In this document: in pieces, positions 56,853-63,447 of the stretch
How positions within the stretch are numbered: position 1 is the first letter of the stretch
Layout of the letters: every line of letters starts with the position of its first letter
NCBI GenBank assembly: GCA_019217005.1
Contig: JAHBNG010000083.1
Span: forward strand, 1 to 63,447
Length of the DNA: 63,447 nt
Direction of reading: 5' to 3'
Source of the DNA: Chloroflexi bacterium TSY
GTDB taxonomy: Bacteria; Chloroflexota; Anaerolineae; Caldilineales; Caldilineaceae
Program-made: the position numbers and the translations under genes
Notes under the pieces: model-generated
Databases searched by the model: none
Seen by the model: only the letters and a program-made list of their open reading frames with translations
Told to the model about the DNA's origin: nothing

Positions 56853-58495
56853 ATGAGCTTACAGATAGAGCCGCTTCAGCCAGTGCCCGAACTAACAGAG
56901 AGTGTCGCCAGAGCCGCGTTTCCGCAAGGCAATCCGTATCTTGACCTACGTGATGAACTGGGAACTATTTACGAAGATACCCTCTTCACTGAACTATACT
57001 CGCATGAGGGCCAGCCAGCTGTAAGTCCGTGGCGATTGGCACTGGTCACCGTACTACAATTTGCAGAGAACTTGCCGGATCGGCAAGCGGCTGATGCTGT
57101 TCGCAGTCGTATCGATTGGAAATGTGCGTTGGGACTGGACTTAACGGATCCCGGATTTAACTATTCAGTTCTCTGTGAGTTCCGCCAACGGTTGATCGAA
57201 GGCGAAGCGAGTGAGATATTACTCGACCGCTTGCTACAGTTACTGAAGGAACAAGGCGTTTTGAAGGGTCGAGGTCGTCAGCGTACCGATTCGACCCACG
57301 TCCTAGCCGCCATCCGTGAACTCAGTCGTCTGGAACTCGTGGGCACCACCGTTCACCACGCCCTCACCACGCTGGCAACTGTCGTACCCGAGTGGTTAAG
57401 AAGCGTTGTCCCGCCCGAATGGTCACAACGCTACGATAGACGTTGGGAGGACTATCGGTTGCCCAAGACAGAAGCCGAGCGTCTGGCCTTGGGCGAAGAA
57501 GTGGGCAGGGATGGGATGTTTCTGCTTACCGCTCTCTATGGACCCGATGTGCCGTCGTGGCTGCGGAACATACCGGCTGTCGAACTCCTACGCTGCGTTT
57601 GGGTGCAGAATTTCTACCAGGACGATGGTCTGCTCCGATGGCGCCGCGCCCAAAATATTCCCCCCGCAGCCAAGGCGATCTGTTCTCCGTTTGATGCTGA
57701 GGCGCGTTACAGGATCAAACGGCAGACAGAATGGACGGGATATAAGGTTCATCTCACTGAAACGTGCGACCCCGATGCGCCGTTCCTTATCACCCACGTC
57801 ACCACGAGTCCAGCGACCGAACAAGACAATGAAATCGTACCGCTCTCCATGAAACCCTTGCTGCCAAGGGGCTGCTGCCTCGGGAACATCTCCTTGATCA
57901 GGGATACAGTGATAGCCATCTCTTGATTGAGGCACACGATGAGTACAAGATGGAAATGCTCATGCCTATGCGTAGCGATAAGAGTTGGCAGACCCAGGCC
58001 GCTAACGGCTATGATCTGAGCTATTTCCAGATTGACTGGGAGGCACAACAAGTGACCTGCCCTCAGGGCAAAGCGAGTGGTTCGTGGGCGCTCAGGCAGG
58101 ACAAACAGGGATATCCACGCTACGAAGTCATGTTCAACGCAGCCGATTGTGGTCCATGTCCGGCCTGGGACTTGTGTACCAAATCCAAACGCCAGCGGCG
58201 CAAACTCACCTTTCGTCCTCAACACGAACACGAACTTATACAAGCAACTCGAACCTATCAGCAGTCTGATGAATTTCAGGCACGATCTCGCACGCAGGCT
58301 GGTATCGAAGGCACGATCTCGCAAGCCGCCGCCTTAGACATGCCCCGTACGCGCTATTGCGGGACCGCCAAGACTCATTTGCAGCACGTTGCCACAGCAA
58401 CCGCCATTAATATCAAACGACTCGTCAATTGGTGGAATCGCCTGCCTATCGCCCAAGCAAAGCCTTCTCGCTTCGCTGCACTCATGGCTGCTTGA
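56853..58495 (+). pseudogene. IS1182-family transposase with one frameshift
   Basis: AAGGAG lies 8 nt before ATG 56853. 'MSLQIEPLQPVPELTESVAR', 'VSPWRLALVTVLQFAENLPDRQA' (in part), 'LCEFRQRL', 'RQRTDSTHVLAAIREL' (first Asp), 'TGYKVHLTETCD' (second Asp region). At about 57839 one base is missing: the frame after 'NEIVP' should continue 'ALHETLAAKGLLPREHLLDQGYSD' (in part, next Asp), and reads on in the +2 frame through 'TQAGIEGTISQAA' (Glu) to 'FAALMAA' at 58495. Restored length is about 547 residues. As sequenced it is inactive. Confidence 0.85.
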
Positions 58496-58634
58496 GTTCG
58501 CCAACAACGGGCTGGTTCAGAAATAGGTTGACAAAGAAGAGAGTACGTTAACAAGAGAATAGGTTAGAGAAAGAGGCTCCTGTTCAGGCAAAATAAGGGT
58601 GTTCAGACCAAAATAGCCAAAAAGGAGCCTCTAA

Positions 58635-58790
58635 ATGTCAGAGTATCGAACAGACCCCCTATCATTGTCAACCCGAATCGATCTTGCGTTGGAAATGCTC
58701 AACCCGAATCGAGAGTGGGGGAGAGTGAGCGAACTGTCAACGGCGTACAATGTGTCTCGAACGTGGCTCTATAAGTTGAGAGAGCGGTGA
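58635..58790 (+). CDS. IS copy 2 ORF1: helix-turn-helix protein
   Basis: Same 51-codon ORF as at 10389-10544, ending in TGA that overlaps the +1 transposase frame (CGG-T-GAA). Confidence 0.6.
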   Translation: MSEYRTDPLSLSTRIDLALEMLNPNREWGRVSELSTAYNVSRTWLYKLRER

Positions 58791-58809
58791 AGCGGCGCTG
58801 AAAGCGATC

Positions 58810-60072
58810 TTGTCGCCAGTGAGTCCAGGACCGCAGCCGAAAAGCCATGTGATCGAAGTGGATGAGACGTTCATCCGACGAACCATAACGGTGTTGCCGA
58901 TGCTGCGAGGAAGCGTACGAGATATCCAAAGGGGGTTGGGGTTGCTGCTAGGTGTGGAGCGGTCGGTGGGATTCATCCAAGGGACGCTGGCGGAAGTTGG
59001 AGAACTGGCATCGGCGTACAATGAGAGCATGGTGCCGACGCTGCCGGTGTTGGGGGAAGCGGATGAAATTTTCTGTGGCGACCAACCGTGCCTGACGGTG
59101 GTGGACGGAGCATCGTTTGCGCTGTTGAATATCTCAGCAGCCGATGCCCGAGATGAAACAACATGGGGGTTGAAGTTTCTCGAATTGCTCGAGCGAGGCA
59201 TCACCTTTGATGACTTGGTGACCGATGGGGCTTTGGGCATTCAGGCAGGAGCCAAGGCAGCGGGGATGAATGCGCCACACTCCTATGACCTCTTTCACCA
59301 AATGCAGAATGGCACCAAAATCACCCAACGTCTGGAGAGAGAAATGGACCAGGCCATGACCGACCGTGACGTAGCTTGGCAAGAGTTGGACGAGCAGACT
59401 GCTCCTGCACGTCGCCCTGGGCGACCACGCAAATGCACAGTGACTCTCGAGGTTGCCGACCAAACGGTGCTGACAGCAGTTGACTTGCACGAGAACTGGA
59501 CATGGCTTCTCCGAACGGTCCGTCAGGCACTGGAGCCGATTTCACCGACCGGGCAGCTTGTCAACACAGATGCCGCGCAACAAACCATTCTGGCTGCCAC
59601 CCAACTTATGATGGAGATGAACCGCGATGAAATTGCACACTTTGCCACCCAACTGCAGCAGAATCTACCTACATTGCTGGCTCCCCTCCGCCAGAACCTC
59701 TCACCTGAGTACGAAGCCTTCATCACACACCTCTGGACTTATCGCCATGACCATCAACTTCCCATTGAACAGCTTTTCCCTCCCTCATTGCAGCCTATGG
59801 CTCTTGCCTTCTGGCATGCACTGGATCGCTTCCATCGGGCTTCTTCTCTAGCTGAATCCTTTCATGCTTGGCTCAGGCCCTTTCTTGCAATCCATCGCTC
59901 TTTGCCCGATTGGTTGGCCGCTCTTTTACAGCTCTTTTGGAATCATCGCACCTTCTCACGTGGCAAACGCTCCGGTCACTCACCCTTAGAACTGGCTACC
60001 GATTCCTATGTCCCTTCTTTGGCTGACGCCCTTGATGCCATTCTTCAGCCTCAACAGCAACTGGCTCTTTAA
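58810..60072 (+). CDS. IS copy 2 ORF2: DDE-type transposase
   Basis: 420 residues, identical to the product at 10564-11826 except for one Val-to-Glu change ('AWQELDEQ' instead of 'AWQVLDEQ'). The preserved frame in both copies argues that the two-ORF layout is functional and not a random mutation. Confidence 0.75.
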   Translation: MSPVSPGPQPKSHVIEVDETFIRRTITVLPMLRGSVRDIQRGLGLLLGVERSVGFIQGTLAEVGELASAYNESMVPTLPVLGEADEIFCGDQPCLTVVDGASFALLNISAADARDETTWGLKFLELLERGITFDDLVTDGALGIQAGAKAAGMNAPHSYDLFHQMQNGTKITQRLEREMDQAMTDRDVAWQELDEQTAPARRPGRPRKCTVTLEVADQTVLTAVDLHENWTWLLRTVRQALEPISPTGQLVNTDAAQQTILAATQLMMEMNRDEIAHFATQLQQNLPTLLAPLRQNLSPEYEAFITHLWTYRHDHQLPIEQLFPPSLQPMALAFWHALDRFHRASSLAESFHAWLRPFLAIHRSLPDWLAALLQLFWNHRTFSRGKRSGHSPLELATDSYVPSLADALDAILQPQQQLAL

Positions 60073-60430
60073 CCTATTCTCTTTTTAACGTGCCCATTTC
60101 AATTTTGTAAACCTAACTCATCCCTTGTTCTGAACCTGCCCCCAACAACATCTATAAATACGGGAGAACCCCTTTTCGTTTGAGCAGTTCGTCGGCGATT
60201 TCTCGTCCTGTCCATTCGCTGTTGGGACGTCCGCACTTCTCTGGTGACTCACAGGCCAAGGCTTCCAGTTGGCATCTTTGGTCTGCCGTGATTACAGACG
60301 GTGCCCCAGGACGGGGCAGGTCTTCCAACCGCTCTTTCGCTGTGAGTTCTTCCAGCGGTATCGCTTCTAGAGCGAGCCATCTCTTTTTCCAGTTGAAGAC
60401 CGTTTTGCGAGACACGTCGACTTCTAGGCT

Positions 60431-60645
60431 CAGTAGATCCAAATTTGGCGTTTTTGGCTATTTTCAGTCGAGATTGCAGGGATTTTGGAGTCATTTATTC
60501 AGATTTCGGTTACAGGAAACAACCTATTTCATATCTGAAAATCGCCCAAATCTAACGCAAAAACTAGATATCGACCAGCAAATTTGTATTTATGTCAACT
60601 GTTTAGCCAGAATTCTCTCTCAAAACCTGAAATTTGGATCTACTG
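60431..60645. repeat. 215-bp MITE inside the IS630 transposase (5-bp duplication AGGCT)
   Basis: Ends CAGTAGATCCAAATTT and AAATTTGGATCTACTG are a perfect 16-bp inverted repeat. AGGCT occurs at 60426-60430 and 60646-60650. Removing it rejoins 'GTIS' to 'LEVDVSRKTV' in frame. Confidence 0.88.
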
Positions 60646-60893
60646 AGGCTAATTGTCCCAGAATCTTTCCCCGCAGCTGCGCTCACAATTATCTGCGCTC
60701 GCTTGACCATCTGTTGGCCCGTTGTGTGGCCCTTTACTAACTGCTCTAGACCTTCTTTCGCTTTTGGGCTTAGTTCGATTTTTTCAGCTTGTGGACCTGG
60801 CATCTCTTTTTCTCCTTCTTTGGGAGATTATCGATGCCTCCAGTTTACATAACTCCTGTAATTATCTATGTAATCATTTGTGCCTTTCTGTAC

Positions 60894-61342
60894 TAGACCA
60901 TGTGCGGGTTCTATGGAAGTCGTGCATGGTGATGGATCAAATTGCACTGTCGCCTATAGTCTAGATGCAATCTGCACTGTACAGCCCCACGCGAACTAAC
61001 TACCTGTCATGTATGTTAGCATACGGTTGGATAGACAGGCACCACCATCTGGATTATCTCGAAACTAGTCAAATCGGTAGTGTCAAATTCCTTTCTTACT
61101 TGTCGAATGGTGGACATCGGATCTGGCATCCACCATTCAGCATGCTACACTGGACTCCCTTCTTGCCTTGTAAACGCTATCTGCCTCTTTGATCTGGCTC
61201 GCATTCAGATTCAGTAGACCGCAATCGTTAGATTCTTCACTCCGTTCGAGAATGACACGATTGCGGTCTACTAAGATTCGTTTTCCCTGAGTCTGTCATA
61301 GAATCCCTGTACGAAAGTCCGAACTCAACTTCGACGTAAATC
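60894..61342. other. Gap right of the IS630 nest
   Basis: Apart from the P5 palindrome at 61213-61272 no gene, RNA or element is recognised. Confidence 0.4.
61213..61272. repeat. 60-bp palindromic repeat, family P5 (copy 2)
   Basis: AGTAGACCGCAATCGTTAGA..CTTCACT and the other arm AATGACACGATTGCGGTCTACT. It is the reverse-orientation relative of 38750-38830 with a 21-bp shorter centre. Confidence 0.65.
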
Positions 61343-61580
61343 CTAATTCGCTTCAGACTTGGTAAAAACAGGCAGGTACAAGGTACTGCTAGGTTCTTCT
61401 TCGCCAACTCTTACTTTGAATGTTCTTTCCACTGAGACTCCTTCCGGATTCGTGACAGTCACTCCTACACAGTACGATCCTTTGCTTGTGTAGGTATGCT
61501 ATTGATCTGGATTATGTCCAGGTTGCTGCATTACCAAACCTTGAGCTGAACCATCATTCCAATCTATCAGGATATGTCAG
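61343..61580 (-). pseudogene. Remnant of a secreted PKD-domain protein
   Basis: On the - strand the sequence reads 'LIDWNDGSAQGLVMQQPGHN', a stop, then 'HTYTSKGSYCVGVTVTNPEG', 'VERTFKVRVGEEEPSS' and 'TLYLPVFTKSEAN' to TAG at 61343. 'WNDGS...HTYTSKGSYCVGVTVTN' is the core of a PKD domain, and the 'LYLPVF' ending is a Chloroflexota-type C-terminal tail. The internal stop and the loss of the upstream frame show that only the 3' end of a larger surface-protein gene survives. Confidence 0.7.
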
Positions 61581-61623
61581 TTATCATTCCTTTGGACCGT
61601 CAAATCAGGCGACTATCACACGT

Positions 61624-62040
61624 TTACAGTTCACGAAGAATACTTCTTTGAAGCTCGTCAGGCCAGGTGGTTGCCACCAAGCTACTATCGTTGAGTTTTG
61701 GAGTCGTCTTCCAGGGTAGCCGTCCGCTAATGCCCATTTCCAGCGTTATGCTTAGAAAGGCGCGGATGACAACGATGATCCCCAACACCATGACGCTCTC
61801 AATCGTGTGGGATACAACCACAGTCCTAATGATGTCGCCAGCAATCAGAAAGTCCAACCCCAGAATAATGGCGTGGCCAAAGACACTTCGGAAGTCATTG
61901 TATGCAGTCGACGGCCCGCTGCGGCTTATCATGTAGAGGAAGCGGGCTGTTGCAACAACGCTGCCTGCGACAATAACGAACACGCCGAGAAATTCAATTG
62001 CGTAACCGAGGATTCGCACTAGTTCTTGCAAGTCGTTCAG
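61624..62040 (-). CDS. DUF1622 membrane protein whose ATG was split by a MITE
   Basis: About 138 residues with three or four transmembrane helices ('AIEFLGVFVIVAGSVVATARFL', in part; 'IILGLDFLIAGDII', 'VMVLGIIVVIRAFLSITLEME'-like), matching DUF1622. Without the MITE the gene would begin ATG AAC GAC TTG CAA GAA with the A at 62203. The MITE went in between the A and the TG, so the sequence now begins CTG AAC GAC (62040-62035); TTG at 62031 is another possible start. Expression may persist from CTG or be lost. The upstream MDR gene overlapped this gene's start. Confidence 0.85.
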   Translation of the reverse strand: MNDLQELVRILGYAIEFLGVFVIVAGSVVATARFLYMISRSGPSTAYNDFRSVFGHAIILGLDFLIAGDIIRTVVVSHTIESVMVLGIIVVIRAFLSITLEMGISGRLPWKTTPKLNDSSLVATTWPDELQRSILREL

Positions 62041-62194
62041 GGGTGGTTCATTTTAGCTGGATAGATAGGTTTACACTTTTAGAAACAGAAAGAACGTTTA
62101 TATTCTCTGATTTCGCCGGTTCTCAGAGAGAAAACGGTCTCATATAGATTTTTGTCTATATATCAAAAGTGTAAACCTAATTTTGAACCACCCC
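62040..62194 (+). repeat. 155-bp GGGGTGGTTCA MITE, copy 3 (duplication GTCGTTCA)
   Basis: Identical by eye to the copies at 16629 and 19841. GTCGTTCA is at 62032-62039 and 62195-62202. It breaks the start codon of the DUF1622 gene and changes the C terminus of the MDR dehydrogenase. Confidence 0.95.
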
Positions 62195-63212
62195 GTCGTT
62201 CATTAGAAATACTCGTTTCAAATGCTTCAGCCACTTCCCTTAATGCATCATGGCTGTCATGTGCCACAGTGATCACCACTTTCCCACGGGCGTGACCTTT
62301 CTCTAGATAGCGCAGCGCCTCCACCGTTTCGTTAAAGGGATATGTTCTGTCCATCACTGGCGCGACCTTGCCAGCGTCAATATACTCCTTCACGATCACC
62401 AGGTCGTCATGGTTCGGTGTTGCCACAAAGAGCTTACCCTGCTGCCGCATAAACTGGGACAGCACCGCGGCCTTGATCACGTACCACATACCCGCATGGC
62501 CCGTGTTTGGCTGGATAATCCCCTGGGGCGTGAGGACACGTCGGTAGGCAGCGAACGAATGGTTGCCCACGTTGTCGAGGACGACATCGTAGCGCTGATC
62601 GCCTTTGGTGAAGTCCTCTCGGGTGTAATCGATCACGTTATCGGCACCAATCGAGCGCACCATCTCCACGTTGCGCGTGCTGCATATGCCGGTCACTTCT
62701 GCGCCCAGCACCTTAGCAATCTGCACGGCGAAGGTACCCACGCCGCCGGAAGCGCCGTTGATCAAGACCTTCTGTCCAGGCTGGACGTTGACCATATCGC
62801 GTAGGGCCTTGAGCGCGGTCGAGGCTGCGGTCGGCACGGCCGCGGCTTCTGCCATGGTGAGGCTGGCTGGCTTCAGCGCGAACTTGTCTTCGCTCGCGCA
62901 AGCGTACTCGGCGCAGGCATGCTCGATGGCCCCATACACCTCGTCCCCTAGCTGGAACATGGTCACTTTGGGACCGACCGCCTCAATGGTTCCGGCCACG
63001 TCCCATCCCGGAATATGGTTGTCGGGGCCACGCAGCCCCACCACCATCCGAATCATCCAGGGGCGACCCCGCATGGTGAAGTAGTCGCCCGCGTTGAGGC
63101 CGGCAACGTATACACGTACCAGTACGTCGTACTCCCCAACGACTGGCTTCTCGACCTCCTTAAATTCAAGAAGATCGGGTGAGCTGTAGGCATTCTGAAC
63201 AATTGCATTCAT
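62163..63212 (-). CDS. NAD(P)-dependent zinc-free MDR reductase (quinone oxidoreductase-like), MITE-altered C terminus
   Basis: Medium-chain reductase, start ATG 63212 after AAGGAGAATC. It has 'AGLNAGDYFTMRGRP', 'IPGWDVAGTIEAVG', 'INGASGGVGTFAVQIAKVLGA' (cofactor loop) and 'VVLDNVGNHSF'. The natural family end is 'HARGKVVITV' (about residue 318). Here ~32 more residues follow, the last eleven encoded by the MITE ('RRGGSKLGLHF'); before insertion the frame ran into the DUF1622 gene. The catalytic core is unaffected. This end of the window is visibly more GC-rich than the rest. Confidence 0.88.
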   Translation of the reverse strand: MNAIVQNAYSSPDLLEFKEVEKPVVGEYDVLVRVYVAGLNAGDYFTMRGRPWMIRMVVGLRGPDNHIPGWDVAGTIEAVGPKVTMFQLGDEVYGAIEHACAEYACASEDKFALKPASLTMAEAAAVPTAASTALKALRDMVNVQPGQKVLINGASGGVGTFAVQIAKVLGAEVTGICSTRNVEMVRSIGADNVIDYTREDFTKGDQRYDVVLDNVGNHSFAAYRRVLTPQGIIQPNTGHAGMWYVIKAAVLSQFMRQQGKLFVATPNHDDLVIVKEYIDAGKVAPVMDRTYPFNETVEALRYLEKGHARGKVVITVAHDSHDALREVAEAFETSISNERRGGSKLGLHF

Positions 63213-63223
63213 TTTGATTCTCC

Positions 63224-63447
63224 TTAACACCACTGAATCACTCTAGGGACATCCGGCGCCGCGTCCCTTACCAATAGCTTGATATCGTCTTTCCCAAACT
63301 TCTCTTTGAACTCACCTCGCTCTTCGTTTACTAGGACCAGGTTGAGATAAAGTTCCTCATAGTCTGATCCAGCTATCTTCTCCACCGTATCGTATTCCGA
63401 TTCGACAAACAGCCTGGCGAACTTAGTACTACTGTGCAGCAATATAT
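63224..63447 (-). CDS. Partial gene: DUF4332/helix-hairpin-helix-like protein
   Basis: The frame runs off the right edge. The visible C-terminal 72-74 residues contain 'ARLFVESEYDTVEKIAGSDYEELYLNLVLVNEER' (quoted region about residues 9-42) and 'FGKDDIKLLVRDAAPDVP', the pattern of DUF4332-type HhH repeats. It ends 11 nt before the MDR start and is likely co-transcribed with it. Confidence 0.6.
   Translation of the reverse strand, partial: ILLHSSTKFARLFVESEYDTVEKIAGSDYEELYLNLVLVNEERGEFKEKFGKDDIKLLVRDAAPDVPRVIQWC

Larger units (their letters stand above)
58509..60141 (+). mobile_element. 1,633-bp insertion sequence, copy 2 (8-bp target duplication CCAACAAC)
   Basis: Same length and ends as the copy at 10263-11895, inserted in the right terminal repeat of the IS1182-like element. 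CCAACAAC is at 58501-58508 and 60142-60149. Near-identity of the two copies implies recent transposition. Confidence 0.95.
56728..60178 (+). mobile_element. IS1182-like element inside the IS630, itself interrupted
   Basis: Terminal inverted repeats of about 42 bp with few mismatches, ending in TAGATGTTGTTGGCGAAC (left, 56756-56773; right copy split between 58497-58508 and 60150 onward). TTTGA flanks both ends (56723-56727 and 60179-60183). Without the inner 1,633-bp IS and its duplication the element is about 1.81 kb, typical of IS1182. Confidence 0.85.
55806..60803 (-). pseudogene. IS630-family transposase, split into four pieces
   Basis: From ATG 60803 (AAGGAG upstream): 'MPGPQAEKIELSPKAKEGLEQ' to 'GKDSGTIS', MITE, 'LEVDVSRKTVFNWKKRW' (HTH) to 'GREIADELLKR', large IS insertion, 'TIVESISPRHAARLLK', second MITE, then '[18 protein letters not shown]' and the DDE domain: '[12 protein letters not shown]' (Asp), '[10 protein letters not shown]' (Asp), '[13 protein letters not shown]' (Glu), ending 'TYKGKALSA' at 55806. 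The catalytic half is intact but the gene as a whole is disrupted; extra A residues in two A-runs also shift the frame at junctions. Confidence 0.9.
55786..60893 (-). mobile_element. IS630-type element carrying four nested insertions
   Basis: Ends GTACAAAGCGGCG (left) and its imperfect complement ..CTTTCTGTAC (right) with about 35 bp of inverted repeat, flanked by TA (55784-55785 and 60894-60895), as expected for IS630. Removing the internal insertions (56570-56673, 56728-60178, 60431-60645 and their duplications) leaves about 1.3 kb, the normal size for this family. Confidence 0.85.

Noticed and set aside
58737..59240. Long - strand ORFs opposite the IS transposase (also at 10491-10994)
   Set aside because: They mirror the + strand transposase in both copies and carry low-complexity Ser/Pro composition.

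Overview
The window looks like a chromosomal segment of a Chloroflexota bacterium (Anaerolineae/Caldilineae-like). The evidence is the mix of gene families and a C-terminal tail ('..IYIPMIQR', '..LLLPLIQTN', '..LYLPVFTK') on three proteins or protein remnants, which resembles the Thr/Pro-rich 'YLPL' tails common on secreted Chloroflexota proteins. GC content is moderate. Many intergenic gaps are filled with small palindromic repeats, insertion sequences and broken genes, so this is a repeat-rich genome undergoing active gene decay. The assignment is inference from sequence reading only.

Layout. 0.2-4.2 kb: acyl-CoA ligase, sugar isomerase/epimerase-like protein and Gfo/Idh/MocA oxidoreductase, all on the + strand. 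4.2-4.95 kb: a gap made almost entirely of palindromic elements. 4.95-9.1 kb: threonine synthase, a secreted PPC-domain protein, and on the - strand a LuxR-HTH/transmembrane/kelch fusion. 9.15-13.75 kb: rsmA and lepA (- strand) separated by a 1,633-bp IS with perfect 8-bp target duplications. 14.1-17.8 kb: a UDP-glucuronate decarboxylase-like SDR, an Lgt-like membrane protein and a zinc/MDR dehydrogenase, separated by palindromes and a MITE. 18.3-19.8 kb: a decayed IS701/IS4-type element. 20.1-27.6 kb: an ArsR-type regulator, an SDR, a GGCT-like protein, NAD(P)HX epimerase/dehydratase, plsX, a membrane protein and a second threonine synthase. 27.7-34.0 kb: a response-regulator/histidine kinase and a giant Ser/Thr kinase-ATPase-GAF-histidine kinase gene wrecked by an IS, a deletion and a frameshift.

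34.8-48.0 kb is a catabolic region: a rhamnogalacturonan-lyase (PcRGLX/YetA) type protein, DUF3052 protein, frameshifted quinone oxidoreductase, HisD-family dehydrogenase, SDR, zinc alcohol dehydrogenase, KduD-like SDR, chorismate mutase-DAHP synthase, an aldo/keto reductase pseudogene, a PfkB sugar kinase and a ThDP enzyme. The only tRNA seen is tRNA-Lys(UUU) at 48.5 kb.

49.3-63.4 kb is accessory. It holds small membrane proteins, a UPF0175/DUF3368 toxin-antitoxin pair whose toxin is split by a MITE, plasmid/ICE-like fragments (FtsK-type ATPase, HNH nuclease), a YfbR fragment, and a 5.1-kb 'Russian doll' of mobile elements. In that nest an IS630 is interrupted by two MITEs and by an IS1182-like element, which itself carries a second copy of the 1,633-bp IS. 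A DUF1622 gene whose start codon was split by another MITE follows, then an MDR dehydrogenase and a partial gene.

The most striking theme is the relation between the 1,633-bp IS and a 155-bp MITE. They share GG-TTCA termini and an AGGTTTACA subterminal motif, and all six copies have perfect 8-bp target duplications. The MITE has demonstrably hit two genes in this window.
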